This document shows, in pieces, positions 8,292-17,565 of a DNA stretch of 64,000 nucleotides. The notes below the pieces were generated by a model. That model was not told where the DNA came from and did not search any database. It was given only the letters and a program-made list of their open reading frames with translations. Position numbers and translations under genes: made by a program. The stretch's first letter is position 1. Each line of letters opens with the position of its first letter. The DNA is from Corynebacterium hylobatis (GTDB taxonomy: Bacteria; Actinomycetota; Actinomycetes; Mycobacteriales; Mycobacteriaceae): positions 122,501-186,500 of the forward strand of contig NZ_RXHJ01000004.1 in the NCBI RefSeq assembly GCF_003955685.1, read 5' to 3'.

Positions 8292-9800
8292 ATGAAGAAG
8301 ACCCATAAGCGGATCAGTGCCGCTGTCCTGAGCCTTGCACTCGGCTTCTCTGTTGCCGGAGCACCCGTTCTCGCGCCGATGGCCGCCGCACAGATTTCCA
8401 CGAACCAGGCCTCCACCGTCGATCTGGGCGCAGACGTGTCCCTGACCATCAACAAGTACGAGGGCCTGCCGGTCACGGATCCCGCCGATCTGGACAACCT
8501 GGAGCGGCTCGAAGGCTTCAACTTCCTGATCGAGAAGGTCGAGGGCATCGATCTCAGCACCACCGCAGGGTGGCAGGCTGTGGCCGACCTCAATGCTGCT
8601 GATACGTCGGGGCTCATCCTGACGGAGGTGGACACCGTCCCCACCGACACTTCTGGGGTCGCCACCATCGACTCCGACACCCCGGACTTCGGGGTCGGTG
8701 TCTATCTCGTCACCGAACAGCCCATGCCGGGCTACACCGTTGCAGCCCCCTTCTTCGTGACCCTCCCATTCACTGACACCGACACCGGTGTCTGGAACTA
8801 CGACCAGGTTGTCCACCCCAAGAACCAGGCCGACATCAACATCGAGAAGGATGTCGAGGATCTGGGTGCCACTCTGGGGCAGGAGATCACCTACACCATC
8901 TCCGCGCCCCTTCCCGCCGGTGATCTGACCGCACTTGCCGTCGTGGATGACCTGCCTGACGAGCTCACCGCCGCCACCAATGTGCGGATCTTCACCGGCA
9001 CCAGCGAGGCCGACCGTGCTGCTTACACCCTGGACGACGGTTCAATTGTCGAAGCTGGGGACGACGGCAACAAACTGACCGTCTCGTTCGGTGCCAACGA
9101 CCGGGCGGCTCTGCAGGCACTCCGCGGAGCAAATCCAGACCTTCAGATCATTGTCGAATTCGACACCACTGTTGGCTCCCTCCCGGCGAACGATGTCATT
9201 GAAAACCATGCCTCCATCGACTTCGGTGGCGGCCTGGTCTACAGCACCGACGACCCGGACAACCCCGATGACGGCACCGAGACCCGTCTCGGCCAGCTGA
9301 CCATCAACAAGGTTGATGTTGAGGAGGAGCTGATCACCGGTGGCACCGCTGCTTTCGAGCTGTGGCGCTGCCAGGCTGACGGCGACGGGTTCAGGGTTAT
9401 CGGCGAGCCGCTTTCCGCGGCCACCAGTGCCACCGATGTGAACAGTGTGACCGACACCTTCGTCACGACCAACGGACAGGCCACCCTCTACGGCGTCCAG
9501 GTACTCGACTGGGTCAACGGCGGTACCCCGACCGCCGATATTGGTGAAGCCCTCTGCGTGGTGGAGACCGTGGCCCCTGAGGGATACACCCTCAACCCGG
9601 AGCCGCAGTCGGTTAGCTACACCGAAGAAACCGATGACGACTACGCCATGGTCGTCAACGTCATCAACCTCGACGACACCATCGACGGCCAGCTGCCCGC
9701 CACCGGTGGCATGGGCACCATGGCGATGATCGCCGGAGGTCTGCTCGTTGCAGTCGTAGGTGGCTTCGCAGCTCTGCGTGGAAACCGCGCACGCGGTTAA
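8292..9800 (+). CDS. LPXTG-anchored major pilin (SpaA/SpaH type shaft subunit)
   Basis: 502 residues. A Sec signal peptide (about 1-33, ending AAAQ) leads into a two- or three-domain fimbrial shaft protein. The pilin motif is WNYDQVVHPKN, whose lysine (K177) would attack the sortase acyl intermediate; the usual tyrosine before PK is histidine here. An E-box (ETVAPEGYTL, from about residue 425) supports the intramolecular isopeptide bond of the CnaB-like domain. The sorting signal is LPATG (468-472), a hydrophobic helix and an RARG tail. The gene opens the pilus operon, and by analogy with C. diphtheriae spaA-srtA-spaB-spaC it is the shaft subunit. RBS GAGGAAAA precedes the ATG. Confidence 0.93.
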   Translation: MKKTHKRISAAVLSLALGFSVAGAPVLAPMAAAQISTNQASTVDLGADVSLTINKYEGLPVTDPADLDNLERLEGFNFLIEKVEGIDLSTTAGWQAVADLNAADTSGLILTEVDTVPTDTSGVATIDSDTPDFGVGVYLVTEQPMPGYTVAAPFFVTLPFTDTDTGVWNYDQVVHPKNQADINIEKDVEDLGATLGQEITYTISAPLPAGDLTALAVVDDLPDELTAATNVRIFTGTSEADRAAYTLDDGSIVEAGDDGNKLTVSFGANDRAALQALRGANPDLQIIVEFDTTVGSLPANDVIENHASIDFGGGLVYSTDDPDNPDDGTETRLGQLTINKVDVEEELITGGTAAFELWRCQADGDGFRVIGEPLSAATSATDVNSVTDTFVTTNGQATLYGVQVLDWVNGGTPTADIGEALCVVETVAPEGYTLNPEPQSVSYTEETDDDYAMVVNVINLDDTIDGQLPATGGMGTMAMIAGGLLVAVVGGFAALRGNRARG

Positions 9801-9814
9801 TCACGTGAACCAGC

Positions 9815-9847
9815 TCGTGTGACCAGCCTTCCCGGCTGGTCACACGA
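9815..9847 (+). terminator. 14-bp perfect hairpin between major pilin and sortase (attenuator-like)
   Basis: Arms 9815-9828 (TCGTGTGACCAGCC) and 9834-9847 pair perfectly around a TTCCC loop. No T-run follows, so full intrinsic termination is doubtful. It sits 14 nt after the pilin stop and 29 nt before the sortase start. It could protect the pilin mRNA 3' end or partly stop transcription, keeping pilin in excess over sortase and minor pilins. Confidence 0.65.
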
Positions 9848-9876
9848 CAAACACGCGCGAGACAAGAAACATACAC

Positions 9877-10758
9877 ATGGGTGCTCATACATTGCCGGCT
9901 CCCGAGCCTGCCTCTTCGAAAAGAAGAGGACTCGGATACACGCTGCGCTATGTTGTGGCACCCATTTTTCTCGTGCTGCTCGGCATCGGCATCATGCTGG
10001 CACCGGTGGTGTCGACCCAGCTGCACAACATGGAGCAGGCACGCACTGCCCAGGAGTACTCGGAACAGATCGCGCAGCTGCATGCGGAGCAGCTGGATGC
10101 GGAACGAGGTCGGGCGTGGGAGTGGAATGCGTCGAAAAGCATTCCGGTCGCGGGTGATCCCTGGACCGTCGACGCTGACACCGCTACCCCCGACTACCAG
10201 GCTTATCTGCAGGAACTCAATATCACCCCGGTGATGGCGCGCATCCGGGTGCCGTCGGCCCAGATTGATCTGCCGGTGCACCACGGCACGGATGAGCAGA
10301 CGCTGGCGCACGGTGCAGGTCATCTCTACGGAACATCGCTGCCGGTGGGCGGGACGGGGACGCACGCGGTGATCACCGGGCATACCGGCATCACCACGGC
10401 GACACTGTTCGACAACCTCGTCGATGTCACCGAGGGCGAGCTCATGGCCGTCGACGTGCTGGGTGAGACGCTCGTCTACCGCGTCACGCAGATCCAGACG
10501 GTGCTGCCGCACGAAGCCGAAACGCTACGCACGGTCGCGGACAAGGATCTGCTCACGCTGCTCACGTGCACGCCCTACGGCATCAACACGCACCGACTTC
10601 TGGTCACCGGGGAAAGGCTTATCGACGTCCCCCTCCCCTCCCAGGATGCCAGCTTCATCTGGCAGCCCTGGATGCTCCTGGCCTTCGCCTTGAGCGCTGC
10701 TCTTGTTGTTCTCATTTTTTTGGTTTGGATTTATCGGCACAGAAAGGAGCGGAAATGA
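9877..10758 (+). CDS. class C (pilin-polymerising) sortase
   Basis: 293-residue membrane transpeptidase that cleaves pilin sorting signals and joins them to the lysine of the next pilin. It has an N-terminal transmembrane helix (about 25-45) and a C-terminal one (about 265-287), the typical class C topology. The active site is His169 (TGHTG), Cys231 (LLTCTPYG) and Arg240 (NTHRLL). The DPW lid motif that plugs class C active sites is at residues 94-96. The stop overlaps the base pilin start (ATGA). The ATG at 9877 has only a weak ribosome binding site, and lies behind a strong hairpin, both consistent with lower expression than the pilin. Confidence 0.94.
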   Translation: MGAHTLPAPEPASSKRRGLGYTLRYVVAPIFLVLLGIGIMLAPVVSTQLHNMEQARTAQEYSEQIAQLHAEQLDAERGRAWEWNASKSIPVAGDPWTVDADTATPDYQAYLQELNITPVMARIRVPSAQIDLPVHHGTDEQTLAHGAGHLYGTSLPVGGTGTHAVITGHTGITTATLFDNLVDVTEGELMAVDVLGETLVYRVTQIQTVLPHEAETLRTVADKDLLTLLTCTPYGINTHRLLVTGERLIDVPLPSQDASFIWQPWMLLAFALSAALVVLIFLVWIYRHRKERK

Positions 10759-11933
10759 CCGTAAGGGCATCTACATCGTGGGCCCACACGATTGCCGGCA
10801 CAGATAATTCTGTCAGCAGCTCAGGAAGAAAAACCCTGTTACGGCTGCTGTCCATGATGCTCGCAGCCATGGTCATGGCCTTACCCGTCCCCGCCGCTGC
10901 CCAAGAGCGGCTCGGTTCGGTGACCATCAAGAAGCTTCCCACCTCGCTGGACAGCCCGGGAGCCCATCCCGTCAAATTTGAGCTGTCCGGCGGCAACCTC
11001 ACTACCCCGGTCACGCTGTACAGCGACAGCGACACGGTACGTTTCGGCGACCTCACCCCCGGCACCTACACCATCCGGGAGCTGGCTACGCGTACCGGCG
11101 ACGTTGCGCGTGCCACCGTTGCACCGATCACGGCGACCATCCCCAAGGGTGATTCTTATGACGTCACCGTCTACCCCAAGACCCAGCCGCTGGCCCTGCG
11201 GAAGTCCGCTGATGTCCGCAAAGTCACCCCGGGTTCAAAGTTCCGTTACACCCTCGACGGCACTGTTCCGCTACCCGACACCAACGGCCAGCTGCACCGC
11301 TACGTCTTCCGTGATGCCCTGCCGGCAGGTGTCACCCTGACGGGGAAATCCTCAGCGCAGCTACGCATCGGATCCCGTACAGTCCCGCTCAGCGCCGGTG
11401 AACACTACAACGTCACGACCCGTGACGACAGCATCATCACCGCCACTTTCACCCAGGCTGGGCTGGAGCTTCTCGCCCAGGAACGCAAGGAGCACGCCGA
11501 CGTGATCCTGCGTTTCACCTTCGGTGTGCGTGCATCCTCTGATCTGGTGGGCGGCAGCCAGGTACTCAACATCGGCCACCTCTACCCCGACGGCTACCCC
11601 GAGGATGGCGAGGAGTCAGTGGTCTCCAATGAGCATGTGCTGCCGGTGGCTGATTCCAGCGGCCTGATCATCCCTGTCCCCATTCCCATTCCGGCGGGCT
11701 CTTCGGGAAGTTCAGGAAGCAGCACCCTGCTGACACCCGGTTCCGTGGGCGAAACTCCGGAGATTATGCCCGCTGCCACCCCGGATACCCCTGAAGCACC
11801 CGGCTCTCCGGAGCAGCCTGAGCCCAGGAATCCTCTGGCTTCTACCGGTGCCAGTGTCCTAGGAATGCTCGCCCTGGGAACTCTCCTTTCGATTATCGGT
11901 ATCACTCTTTTCCTGCGAGGTCGCCGTGCTTAG
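10755..11933 (+). CDS. minor pilin, probable SpaB-type base subunit with LASTG sorting signal
   Basis: 392 residues. The start at 10755 overlaps the sortase stop and has AGGAGC upstream; it gives a signal peptide (about 25-50, ending AAAQ). A CnaB-like segment (TPGTYTIREL, E109) is followed by YDVTVYPK with K142, a pilin-motif-like lysine. Residues ~150-290 look like an isopeptide-forming fimbrial domain, then a Ser/Pro/Gly-rich wall-spanning linker (about 300-355). The sorting signal is LASTG (361-365) plus helix and RGRRA tail. In C. diphtheriae the base pilin SpaB has LAFTG and a single linking lysine (K139), so the base role is a good inference. Confidence 0.85.
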   Translation: MTVRASTSWAHTIAGTDNSVSSSGRKTLLRLLSMMLAAMVMALPVPAAAQERLGSVTIKKLPTSLDSPGAHPVKFELSGGNLTTPVTLYSDSDTVRFGDLTPGTYTIRELATRTGDVARATVAPITATIPKGDSYDVTVYPKTQPLALRKSADVRKVTPGSKFRYTLDGTVPLPDTNGQLHRYVFRDALPAGVTLTGKSSAQLRIGSRTVPLSAGEHYNVTTRDDSIITATFTQAGLELLAQERKEHADVILRFTFGVRASSDLVGGSQVLNIGHLYPDGYPEDGEESVVSNEHVLPVADSSGLIIPVPIPIPAGSSGSSGSSTLLTPGSVGETPEIMPAATPDTPEAPGSPEQPEPRNPLASTGASVLGMLALGTLLSIIGITLFLRGRRA

Positions 11934-14900
11934 AAACATGAAGAAGAAACTCCGTCGCCCACTTGCAACAGCCCTCAGTGTTTTCCTGATGGCTGGTGTC
12001 GTGCTGCCGGTGGAGACGAATGCGCAGGAGAGTACGTACGATCCGATCACGCATCTGGATGATGCGTACGCCTACAGCTACGGTGGGCTGCTGGACCTTC
12101 GGTTGCTCCACGAATTTCTCACCATTGGCCAAAACGGCCGCGCACTGAGTGCCGCCGAACTCCGCGGTGTGGATCAGCTCTGGGAAACCGCTATACACAA
12201 CGATCAGACTGCCACCACTTCGACTATTGATCTTCAGGCACTCGAACTCATCTACCTCAACCTGGGAGCAATCTCCCTCCCGCTGGTGGGAGAGGGTGGT
12301 TTGCTTGAGTTGGTTCTTAACGACGCATCCGTCGGTGTCCTCCGCGAGTATGCTCACACCCCTTCCGCCACCGCTGCGCACGGTGCCGCTGGTGTCGTCA
12401 GTGACTCCGGTGGGTTGGAGATCACCCAACCAGGCTCAGGTAAAAATGCCTCGATCAACCTGCTCAGCCTGCTGGACCTCCAGGGCAGTAATCTCATCCC
12501 TGAGAGCATCATCAGTGCCGCTGCTCTGGAACTGGGTGCGGTGAGCGCAGTTGCGACCAAACCCAACAGCTCGGAACCTCCCGTGTCGTGTGATGCCAAC
12601 CTGACGTCTTTCGACTACAACAGGCTGGGTACAGCGGATCTCGCCGGGGATCTGACAGTCCTCGCTGAAGAAGACGGTAGGATCTGCAGCGGTTACCAGA
12701 TCGCAGACGCACAGGTTGTTGTCGATGCTCCTGTGGTGGGCACACTTGTCACCACCCTGCAGGGCACTCTGAATATCCTCCTTGGCGGCGTTGATAACAC
12801 GCTCAATGGTGTGCTGGGCTCAACAGGACTTATTGCTTCGTTGAGGAATCTTCCTCTTCTTGGTCCCGTGCTTGGTCTACTCGGGAAAGTTGAAGCAAAC
12901 GTTTCCCTTCCTACGACTGATATCACTCAGGCGCTACTTGCTGATCCGTTGGAGGATTCCACAGGGCTTGTTTCCATCGATCTGTCAACCGGCGAAGTTC
13001 TTGTTGACCTGAAACAGCTTCATGGCGGAAACCTCAGCGGGCTCGATCCCAACACGTCTCTGCTGACGGCCCAGGAACTGTCGCAGATCACGGACACCGT
13101 GACAAATCTGCTGACAGCCGGCAAGGAAGATGAGCCGAATGGTCTCAATGCCCGACTCGACAGGATTCTGCGGGGAGAAAATAAACAGGGTGGCCTCTAC
13201 GCCACCGCGGTGGATATCGAAATCTGTGCCCTGATCTGTACGGGCCTGACCACGGTGACCCTAAAAACAACGTTGGGTGGACTGCTCAATCCTGCCGTTC
13301 AAAGAGCGACGTCTGAGGCACAGTACCAAGCCGCCCCCTACGACTACTACTACCGGGAAGGTGTCATCGCCGGACTGACAGCTCCCCTGATCGTCACTTT
13401 GTTGGGTGGCGTCGGAGCTATTATTGAGGGTCTTCTCTTCGCTGAGGGCACCGGTCTACTCGGCGGCCTGCTCGGGGATCTCCAGACACAGGTGGTTTCT
13501 CCGCTGCTCAGCACCTTGAATCCTGTCCTCACTCAGGTGTTGGCTCCACTGGCCAATGTCATTATCAACCGGCAGACACTGGAGGAAGTAAACCACGGAG
13601 CGGTATTCACGGTATCCGCGCTTGAAGTTAACGTCCTGGATCTGAACACAAGCGGCGAGGTTATTCATCTTCCTCTTGGCACCGCTTCTGTGATGGCCCA
13701 GCACTGGGACCTCATCGACCTGAATGTGGACGTCGCGAAGATAGGCAACGGCCGTGATCTGCACACCGGGGGATACACCTACGACATGGTCTGCGAAGCG
13801 GATCGCTGGCCCGGGCTTGCGGAAACTGGTCTGGTATACGGCGAGGACGAGGTCGGTGACGGCTTCCTCTTCGACCCCACCACCGGCCTTGCTCTGGCCG
13901 GTGCCGCCGGCGGGCTGGCAGAGCCCATTCAGGTTGCTCCCGGTGCAGTCTGCACCGTGGTCGCAGATCCTGAGCAGGAAGGTCTGGGACATCAAGATGC
14001 GCTGAGGCCTACCGGAGATACCCCTACGCGCACTCCGTACACGTATTTCCTCGACACGGTCGATAACGCTGTGGTTGTCTCAGGGGAGACACTGGGAGAT
14101 GATCCCACCGTCATGTCTCCTGAGTCGGTGGACAGTAGCGATGATCGAGTTGAGGTGGATGCTGAGTCGGTTGGTGACGAGTGGAAGAACCACTCATTCA
14201 CGTTCGTTGTCCCCGAAGATGCTGAATTCTATTCGGTCAACATCGTCCATGTCTATGACATCGACACCCGCGATGTTGTCGTAACGAAAACGGTGGCAGG
14301 GGAAGCGTTCGAGGACAGGGATTTCTCGTTCCAGTACTCCCTTGATGGGGGTGAAAGCTGGACACCAGAACCTGGGACCACCATTAGTCACGAAGGGACG
14401 TTCACCATCGAGGATGTTCCCGTGCTCGATGAACATCTTGAGGACACCTCCGTCCTGATCCGTGAGACTCTGGGAACCGATGAGGCTGGCCCGGTAGTTT
14501 CCTGGGCCCTGGACGAAGACGAATTGACCACCGGAGGTTACGGAGGTGGCTATGCGACGGCCTCTTTCGTGGCTGGTCCTGTTTCAACTCTCACTACTCC
14601 GGACCAGACCCTGAACGTCACCAACTCCTACGCCGCAATTGAAGTGGACAAACACATTGACGGCCCACTGGATGGCATCGGGAAAACCACTCTCCTCCCC
14701 TCCGGGGAAGACAGCATGACTATCCACTACACCGTCAAGAACATTGGTGCCGTGGAGCTAGACACCATCAAGATTTACGACCCCTCGCTGAACAACAGTC
14801 TGTTCACCCTACCGGCGGGCGTCACGGTGGATCCCAGCAGTGGGGAGGTCTCAGGCTGCACACTCACATTCGATGCGAATGGTGAAGCAACCTGTTCCCT

Positions 14901-15159
14901 TGAGGTCTCATTCGCTAACCCTGAGGCATCTTTCCATTACGAGGCGGACGCCGCAGAGGTAACAGCTGAGGCCACCGTGATCATCGACGGCCGCGAGATC
15001 ACGGCCACCGCCAACGACAAGCACGGCGCGATGCGGTTATCCGATCTGATCGGCATGCTTCCCGCCACCGGTGTGACCACCCTCGTGGGGGTCCTGGCCC
15101 TGGGACTGATCGCGGCGCTGGGAGCACTGGCACTCTACGTCCGGAGCCGGAGGAAGTAA
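11926..15159 (+). CDS. large LPXTG surface protein, probable pilus tip adhesin (choice-of-anchor G-like)
   Basis: 1077 residues. A signal peptide (about 1-34) is followed by a long ~750-residue N-terminal part rich in short hydrophobic Leu/Gly/Val repeats (LLGGVDNTLNGVLG and similar), resembling what databases call choice-of-anchor G family proteins. Beta-sandwich domains of DUF5979/CnaB type follow (about 790-900, with DVVVTKTVAG), then an unfolded linker, LPATG (1045-1049), a helix and RSRRK. GTG at 11926 is favoured over ATG 11938 because GAGG lies 6-7 nt upstream. It overlaps the base pilin by 8 nt. Tip position is inferred from size and operon order; the ligand is unknown. Confidence 0.82.
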   Translation: MLRNMKKKLRRPLATALSVFLMAGVVLPVETNAQESTYDPITHLDDAYAYSYGGLLDLRLLHEFLTIGQNGRALSAAELRGVDQLWETAIHNDQTATTSTIDLQALELIYLNLGAISLPLVGEGGLLELVLNDASVGVLREYAHTPSATAAHGAAGVVSDSGGLEITQPGSGKNASINLLSLLDLQGSNLIPESIISAAALELGAVSAVATKPNSSEPPVSCDANLTSFDYNRLGTADLAGDLTVLAEEDGRICSGYQIADAQVVVDAPVVGTLVTTLQGTLNILLGGVDNTLNGVLGSTGLIASLRNLPLLGPVLGLLGKVEANVSLPTTDITQALLADPLEDSTGLVSIDLSTGEVLVDLKQLHGGNLSGLDPNTSLLTAQELSQITDTVTNLLTAGKEDEPNGLNARLDRILRGENKQGGLYATAVDIEICALICTGLTTVTLKTTLGGLLNPAVQRATSEAQYQAAPYDYYYREGVIAGLTAPLIVTLLGGVGAIIEGLLFAEGTGLLGGLLGDLQTQVVSPLLSTLNPVLTQVLAPLANVIINRQTLEEVNHGAVFTVSALEVNVLDLNTSGEVIHLPLGTASVMAQHWDLIDLNVDVAKIGNGRDLHTGGYTYDMVCEADRWPGLAETGLVYGEDEVGDGFLFDPTTGLALAGAAGGLAEPIQVAPGAVCTVVADPEQEGLGHQDALRPTGDTPTRTPYTYFLDTVDNAVVVSGETLGDDPTVMSPESVDSSDDRVEVDAESVGDEWKNHSFTFVVPEDAEFYSVNIVHVYDIDTRDVVVTKTVAGEAFEDRDFSFQYSLDGGESWTPEPGTTISHEGTFTIEDVPVLDEHLEDTSVLIRETLGTDEAGPVVSWALDEDELTTGGYGGGYATASFVAGPVSTLTTPDQTLNVTNSYAAIEVDKHIDGPLDGIGKTTLLPSGEDSMTIHYTVKNIGAVELDTIKIYDPSLNNSLFTLPAGVTVDPSSGEVSGCTLTFDANGEATCSLEVSFANPEASFHYEADAAEVTAEATVIIDGREITATANDKHGAMRLSDLIGMLPATGVTTLVGVLALGLIAALGALALYVRSRRK

Positions 15160-16065
15160 GTGGCACTACACAGCCTGGAGAACCGCAGGAAAGCGGACAG
15201 AAAGCAGGACCCAGGAAGAAAATCTCGCCTGCTTTCCCTCCTGCTGCTCATCGTGAGTCTGCTGATCCTGCTGTATCCGGTGGTGTCCACGCTATGGAAC
15301 GACTACCAAAACAGTGAGATCGCGCGGAAGTACGAAGAGGAACTGAGCAAGATTGACTCTCCGGATGTGTTTGCCGATCTCTGGCGCAGAGCTGAGGAAT
15401 ACAACGACCATCTTGACGCCACTGGGCACCACTACCGCCGGGAGGATCCAGAGGATCCGGAGTACCGGGACTACAAGTCCCAGCTCCTGCCCTCCGAACG
15501 CAGTTCGGTTATGGCGCGCATCAGGATTCCGGACATCGGGGTGGACCTGCCCGTCTACCACGGCACCACCGATAACGTCCTCTACCGCGGGGCCGGCCAC
15601 ATGTACGGCAGTGACCTGCCCATCGGCGGGGAGGGCAACAGCGCGGCGATCACGGCACACACCGGAATGGTCAATGCCAGTATGTTCGATAACCTCGGCA
15701 AGCTGGAGGAGGGACAGCCCGTCTACATCAACGTGCTGGGTGAGACCCTGCGCTACCGCATGACCGGCTCGGAGGTGGTCAAACCCGATGACTATGAGGC
15801 GGTCACCTACCAGGAGGGTGTGGACAAGCTCGTCCTCATTACCTGTACGCCCTACGGCATCAACTCCGACCGGCTGCTGGTCACAGCGATCCGGGATACC
15901 GCCCCGATCACCGAGGATGAGAAGCCCGGTGGTTGGCGGCCGCAGCTGTCCTGGTGGATGAAGCTGGATCTGGCACTCATCGCAACGATTATCGCTATCG
16001 CGCTGTGGTCGACCCTGCACCGCCGTAAGAAGGCGAAGGAAGAAACCCAGCCCGTCACCGAATAA
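15160..16065 (+). CDS. second class C-like sortase
   Basis: 301 residues with N-terminal (about 23-44) and C-terminal (about 267-288) transmembrane helices. Catalytic residues are His167 (TAHTG), Cys229 (LITCTPYG) and Arg238 (NSDRLL). Unlike the first sortase it lacks an aromatic lid: the equivalent region reads EDPEDPEYRDY with no DP-aromatic triplet. GTG start directly follows the stop of the tip gene (TAA then GTG) with no gap, so translation is coupled. Its role may be to load the tip or base subunit, as with srtB/srtC or srtD/srtE pairs of C. diphtheriae, but which pilin it handles cannot be read from sequence. Confidence 0.9.
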   Translation: MALHSLENRRKADRKQDPGRKSRLLSLLLLIVSLLILLYPVVSTLWNDYQNSEIARKYEEELSKIDSPDVFADLWRRAEEYNDHLDATGHHYRREDPEDPEYRDYKSQLLPSERSSVMARIRIPDIGVDLPVYHGTTDNVLYRGAGHMYGSDLPIGGEGNSAAITAHTGMVNASMFDNLGKLEEGQPVYINVLGETLRYRMTGSEVVKPDDYEAVTYQEGVDKLVLITCTPYGINSDRLLVTAIRDTAPITEDEKPGGWRPQLSWWMKLDLALIATIIAIALWSTLHRRKKAKEETQPVTE

Positions 16066-16087
16066 GCTGCAAGTTAGATGGATGCAC

Positions 16088-16121
16088 TGATGCCGCCAAA
16101 ACAGATCTGGAGGCGGCATCA
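16088..16121 (+). terminator. hairpin after the pilus operon
   Basis: TGATGCCGCC (16088-16097) pairs with GGCGGCATCA (16112-16121) in a perfect 10-bp stem with a 14-nt loop. It begins 22 nt after the last sortase stop. A T-run is missing, so termination strength is uncertain. The rest of the gap to 16326 shows no gene. Confidence 0.6.
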
Positions 16122-16326
16122 AAGGTAGAGAGATCAGATCACCATGCTCTGAGCTGAAGAATGAGCTGCGATGAAATCCGTTTCTCTGTCCCATGGGAAA
16201 GGAATGGGCAAGCGTGGTTCTCCTCCGGCTTCGTCTGCTCGCCAGACGTTTGTTGGCAGTCAGTCATGACCTTGCAGCGGGAAACTGCCGGTGTTGTGCC
16301 TTGCTTCCCTTCCGGAAAGTTGACTA

Positions 16327-17124
16327 TCACCACTCACCTTTTCCTGCGGTTCGCAGAAGTTCCTGAATCCTCCGGGAGGTGGCATGCATGGCCTTGATGA
16401 CGATCTCCTTGCGGGACTCAGGTAGCCGACTATGGATCGCTGAGACGCTTAAGGCAATGAGCTGGTTTTCAGCACTGTGAGGAACCAGGATCGCAGCCCC
16501 CGACAGTCCTGGCAAAACGTAGTCGTCCCCGTAGAGAAATCCGTCATTCTTGAATTGATCTATTGCCCGGCGAATAAGTTGTTGATGTTGTTCCGTTCCG
16601 ATCTCTGACCATTCAGGACGCTCAGTACGAGACAGGTTATCAATCATTCGTTCTTGCTGAGATTGTCGGAGCTGGGACAAGATCGCAATACCGCTGTAGG
16701 TGGCGCTCATCGGCTGGACGTCACCCACATCAACGGTCTGCATACGAATGGGAAAACTGCCATGGGCGCGCGCCAAATAATAAACACTGTCGAAGTACTG
16801 CATTGCGAGATAGACGGTGTCCCCTAAGTTGTCCGCCAGGTCCTGGACAATTTTCTGCAGTTCGGAAGCGTGGTGGAGCGGCGGGGGAGCCGCCAACCCC
16901 AGCAGCCCTAACCGCACCCCGAGGGTATAACGCTTATTTTCTAACTGTTGTGCATATCCAATTTCCCGCAAGCTTCCGAGAATTCGGTACACCGTGGGGC
17001 GAGAGATGCCGGTATCCTCCGCCAAATCCAGCAACCGGATGCCTTCTGGGCCGGCAGATGCGACAGCCTCCAGAATCACAGCCGCCCGGCTCAGTACATG
17101 CGTTCGATTTTCCTTATCTGTCAT
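16327..17124 (-). CDS. IclR-family transcriptional regulator of the catabolic cluster
   Basis: 265 residues when started at ATG 17124, which has GGGAAG upstream and matches the usual IclR length; the longer frame upstream is non-homologous leader. Residues ~8-70 are the winged helix-turn-helix (LSRAAVILEAVASAGPEGIRLLDLAEDTGISRPTVYRIL region) and ~80-260 the effector-binding domain (GAAILVPHSAENQLIALSVSA and RRIQELL at the end). It is divergent from the MHS transporter, and two copies of a 19-bp palindrome lie in the shared promoter region, one near each gene. Typical IclR members bind aromatic or alicyclic acids; the effector here is unknown. Confidence 0.92.
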   Translation of the reverse strand: MTDKENRTHVLSRAAVILEAVASAGPEGIRLLDLAEDTGISRPTVYRILGSLREIGYAQQLENKRYTLGVRLGLLGLAAPPPLHHASELQKIVQDLADNLGDTVYLAMQYFDSVYYLARAHGSFPIRMQTVDVGDVQPMSATYSGIAILSQLRQSQQERMIDNLSRTERPEWSEIGTEQHQQLIRRAIDQFKNDGFLYGDDYVLPGLSGAAILVPHSAENQLIALSVSAIHSRLPESRKEIVIKAMHATSRRIQELLRTAGKGEW

Positions 17125-17242
17125 GCTTCCCAGCTTTCCTTGAAAAACTTCTTGGCCATCGTTTCCCTTGATTTTCGCACGCTCGCGATGCGAGCCCTCC
17201 AGGCGTTGACACCCGCTCGGACCCCCTAGCACTTTAACATAA

Positions 17243-17261
17243 AAGTTCGTTAAATGGACTT
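17243..17261. promoter_or_regulatory. imperfect 19-bp palindrome, likely IclR operator (regulator side)
   Basis: AAGTTCGTT-A-AATGGACTT, a 9-1-9 palindrome with two mismatched pairs, centred about 128 nt upstream of the iclR-type start. It is a degenerate copy of the perfect palindrome at 17464-17482, which argues for binding by one regulator and for autoregulation. Confidence 0.7.
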
Positions 17262-17463
17262 TTTCTGACCGCGAGATCACAAAAGACGTGGGGCGACAGC
17301 AGTCCATAGCTGCAGATGGCGGGCTACATCGCGCAAAAAGACCACAAGAATCCTGGGTCATTTGCGATATTTTCGCACTTCAATGCTTGCACTGCTGCAA
17401 CATGTGCCCTACCATCCACTAGCAACACAAGGTGATTGGCACCACAAGAACTCTCTTCCCTTG

Positions 17464-17482
17464 AAGTTCATTTAATGAACTT
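17464..17482. promoter_or_regulatory. perfect 19-bp palindrome, likely IclR operator (catabolic side)
   Basis: AAGTTCATT-T-AATGAACTT, a perfect 9-1-9 inverted repeat 83 nt upstream of the MHS transporter start. It is AT-rich and matches the size of IclR-family operators. The region between the two palindromes also has ACCACAAGAA repeated at 17341 and 17441, and TGCGA-N5-TCGCA near 17363. Confidence 0.75.
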
Positions 17483-17565
17483 TGAGTTTTAGGGAAAGCC
17501 ATCCACGTGTCACTGGGCACGCTTCCGCCCGCAGTTCCACCTTCCCCACTGAACGAAGGAACAGC

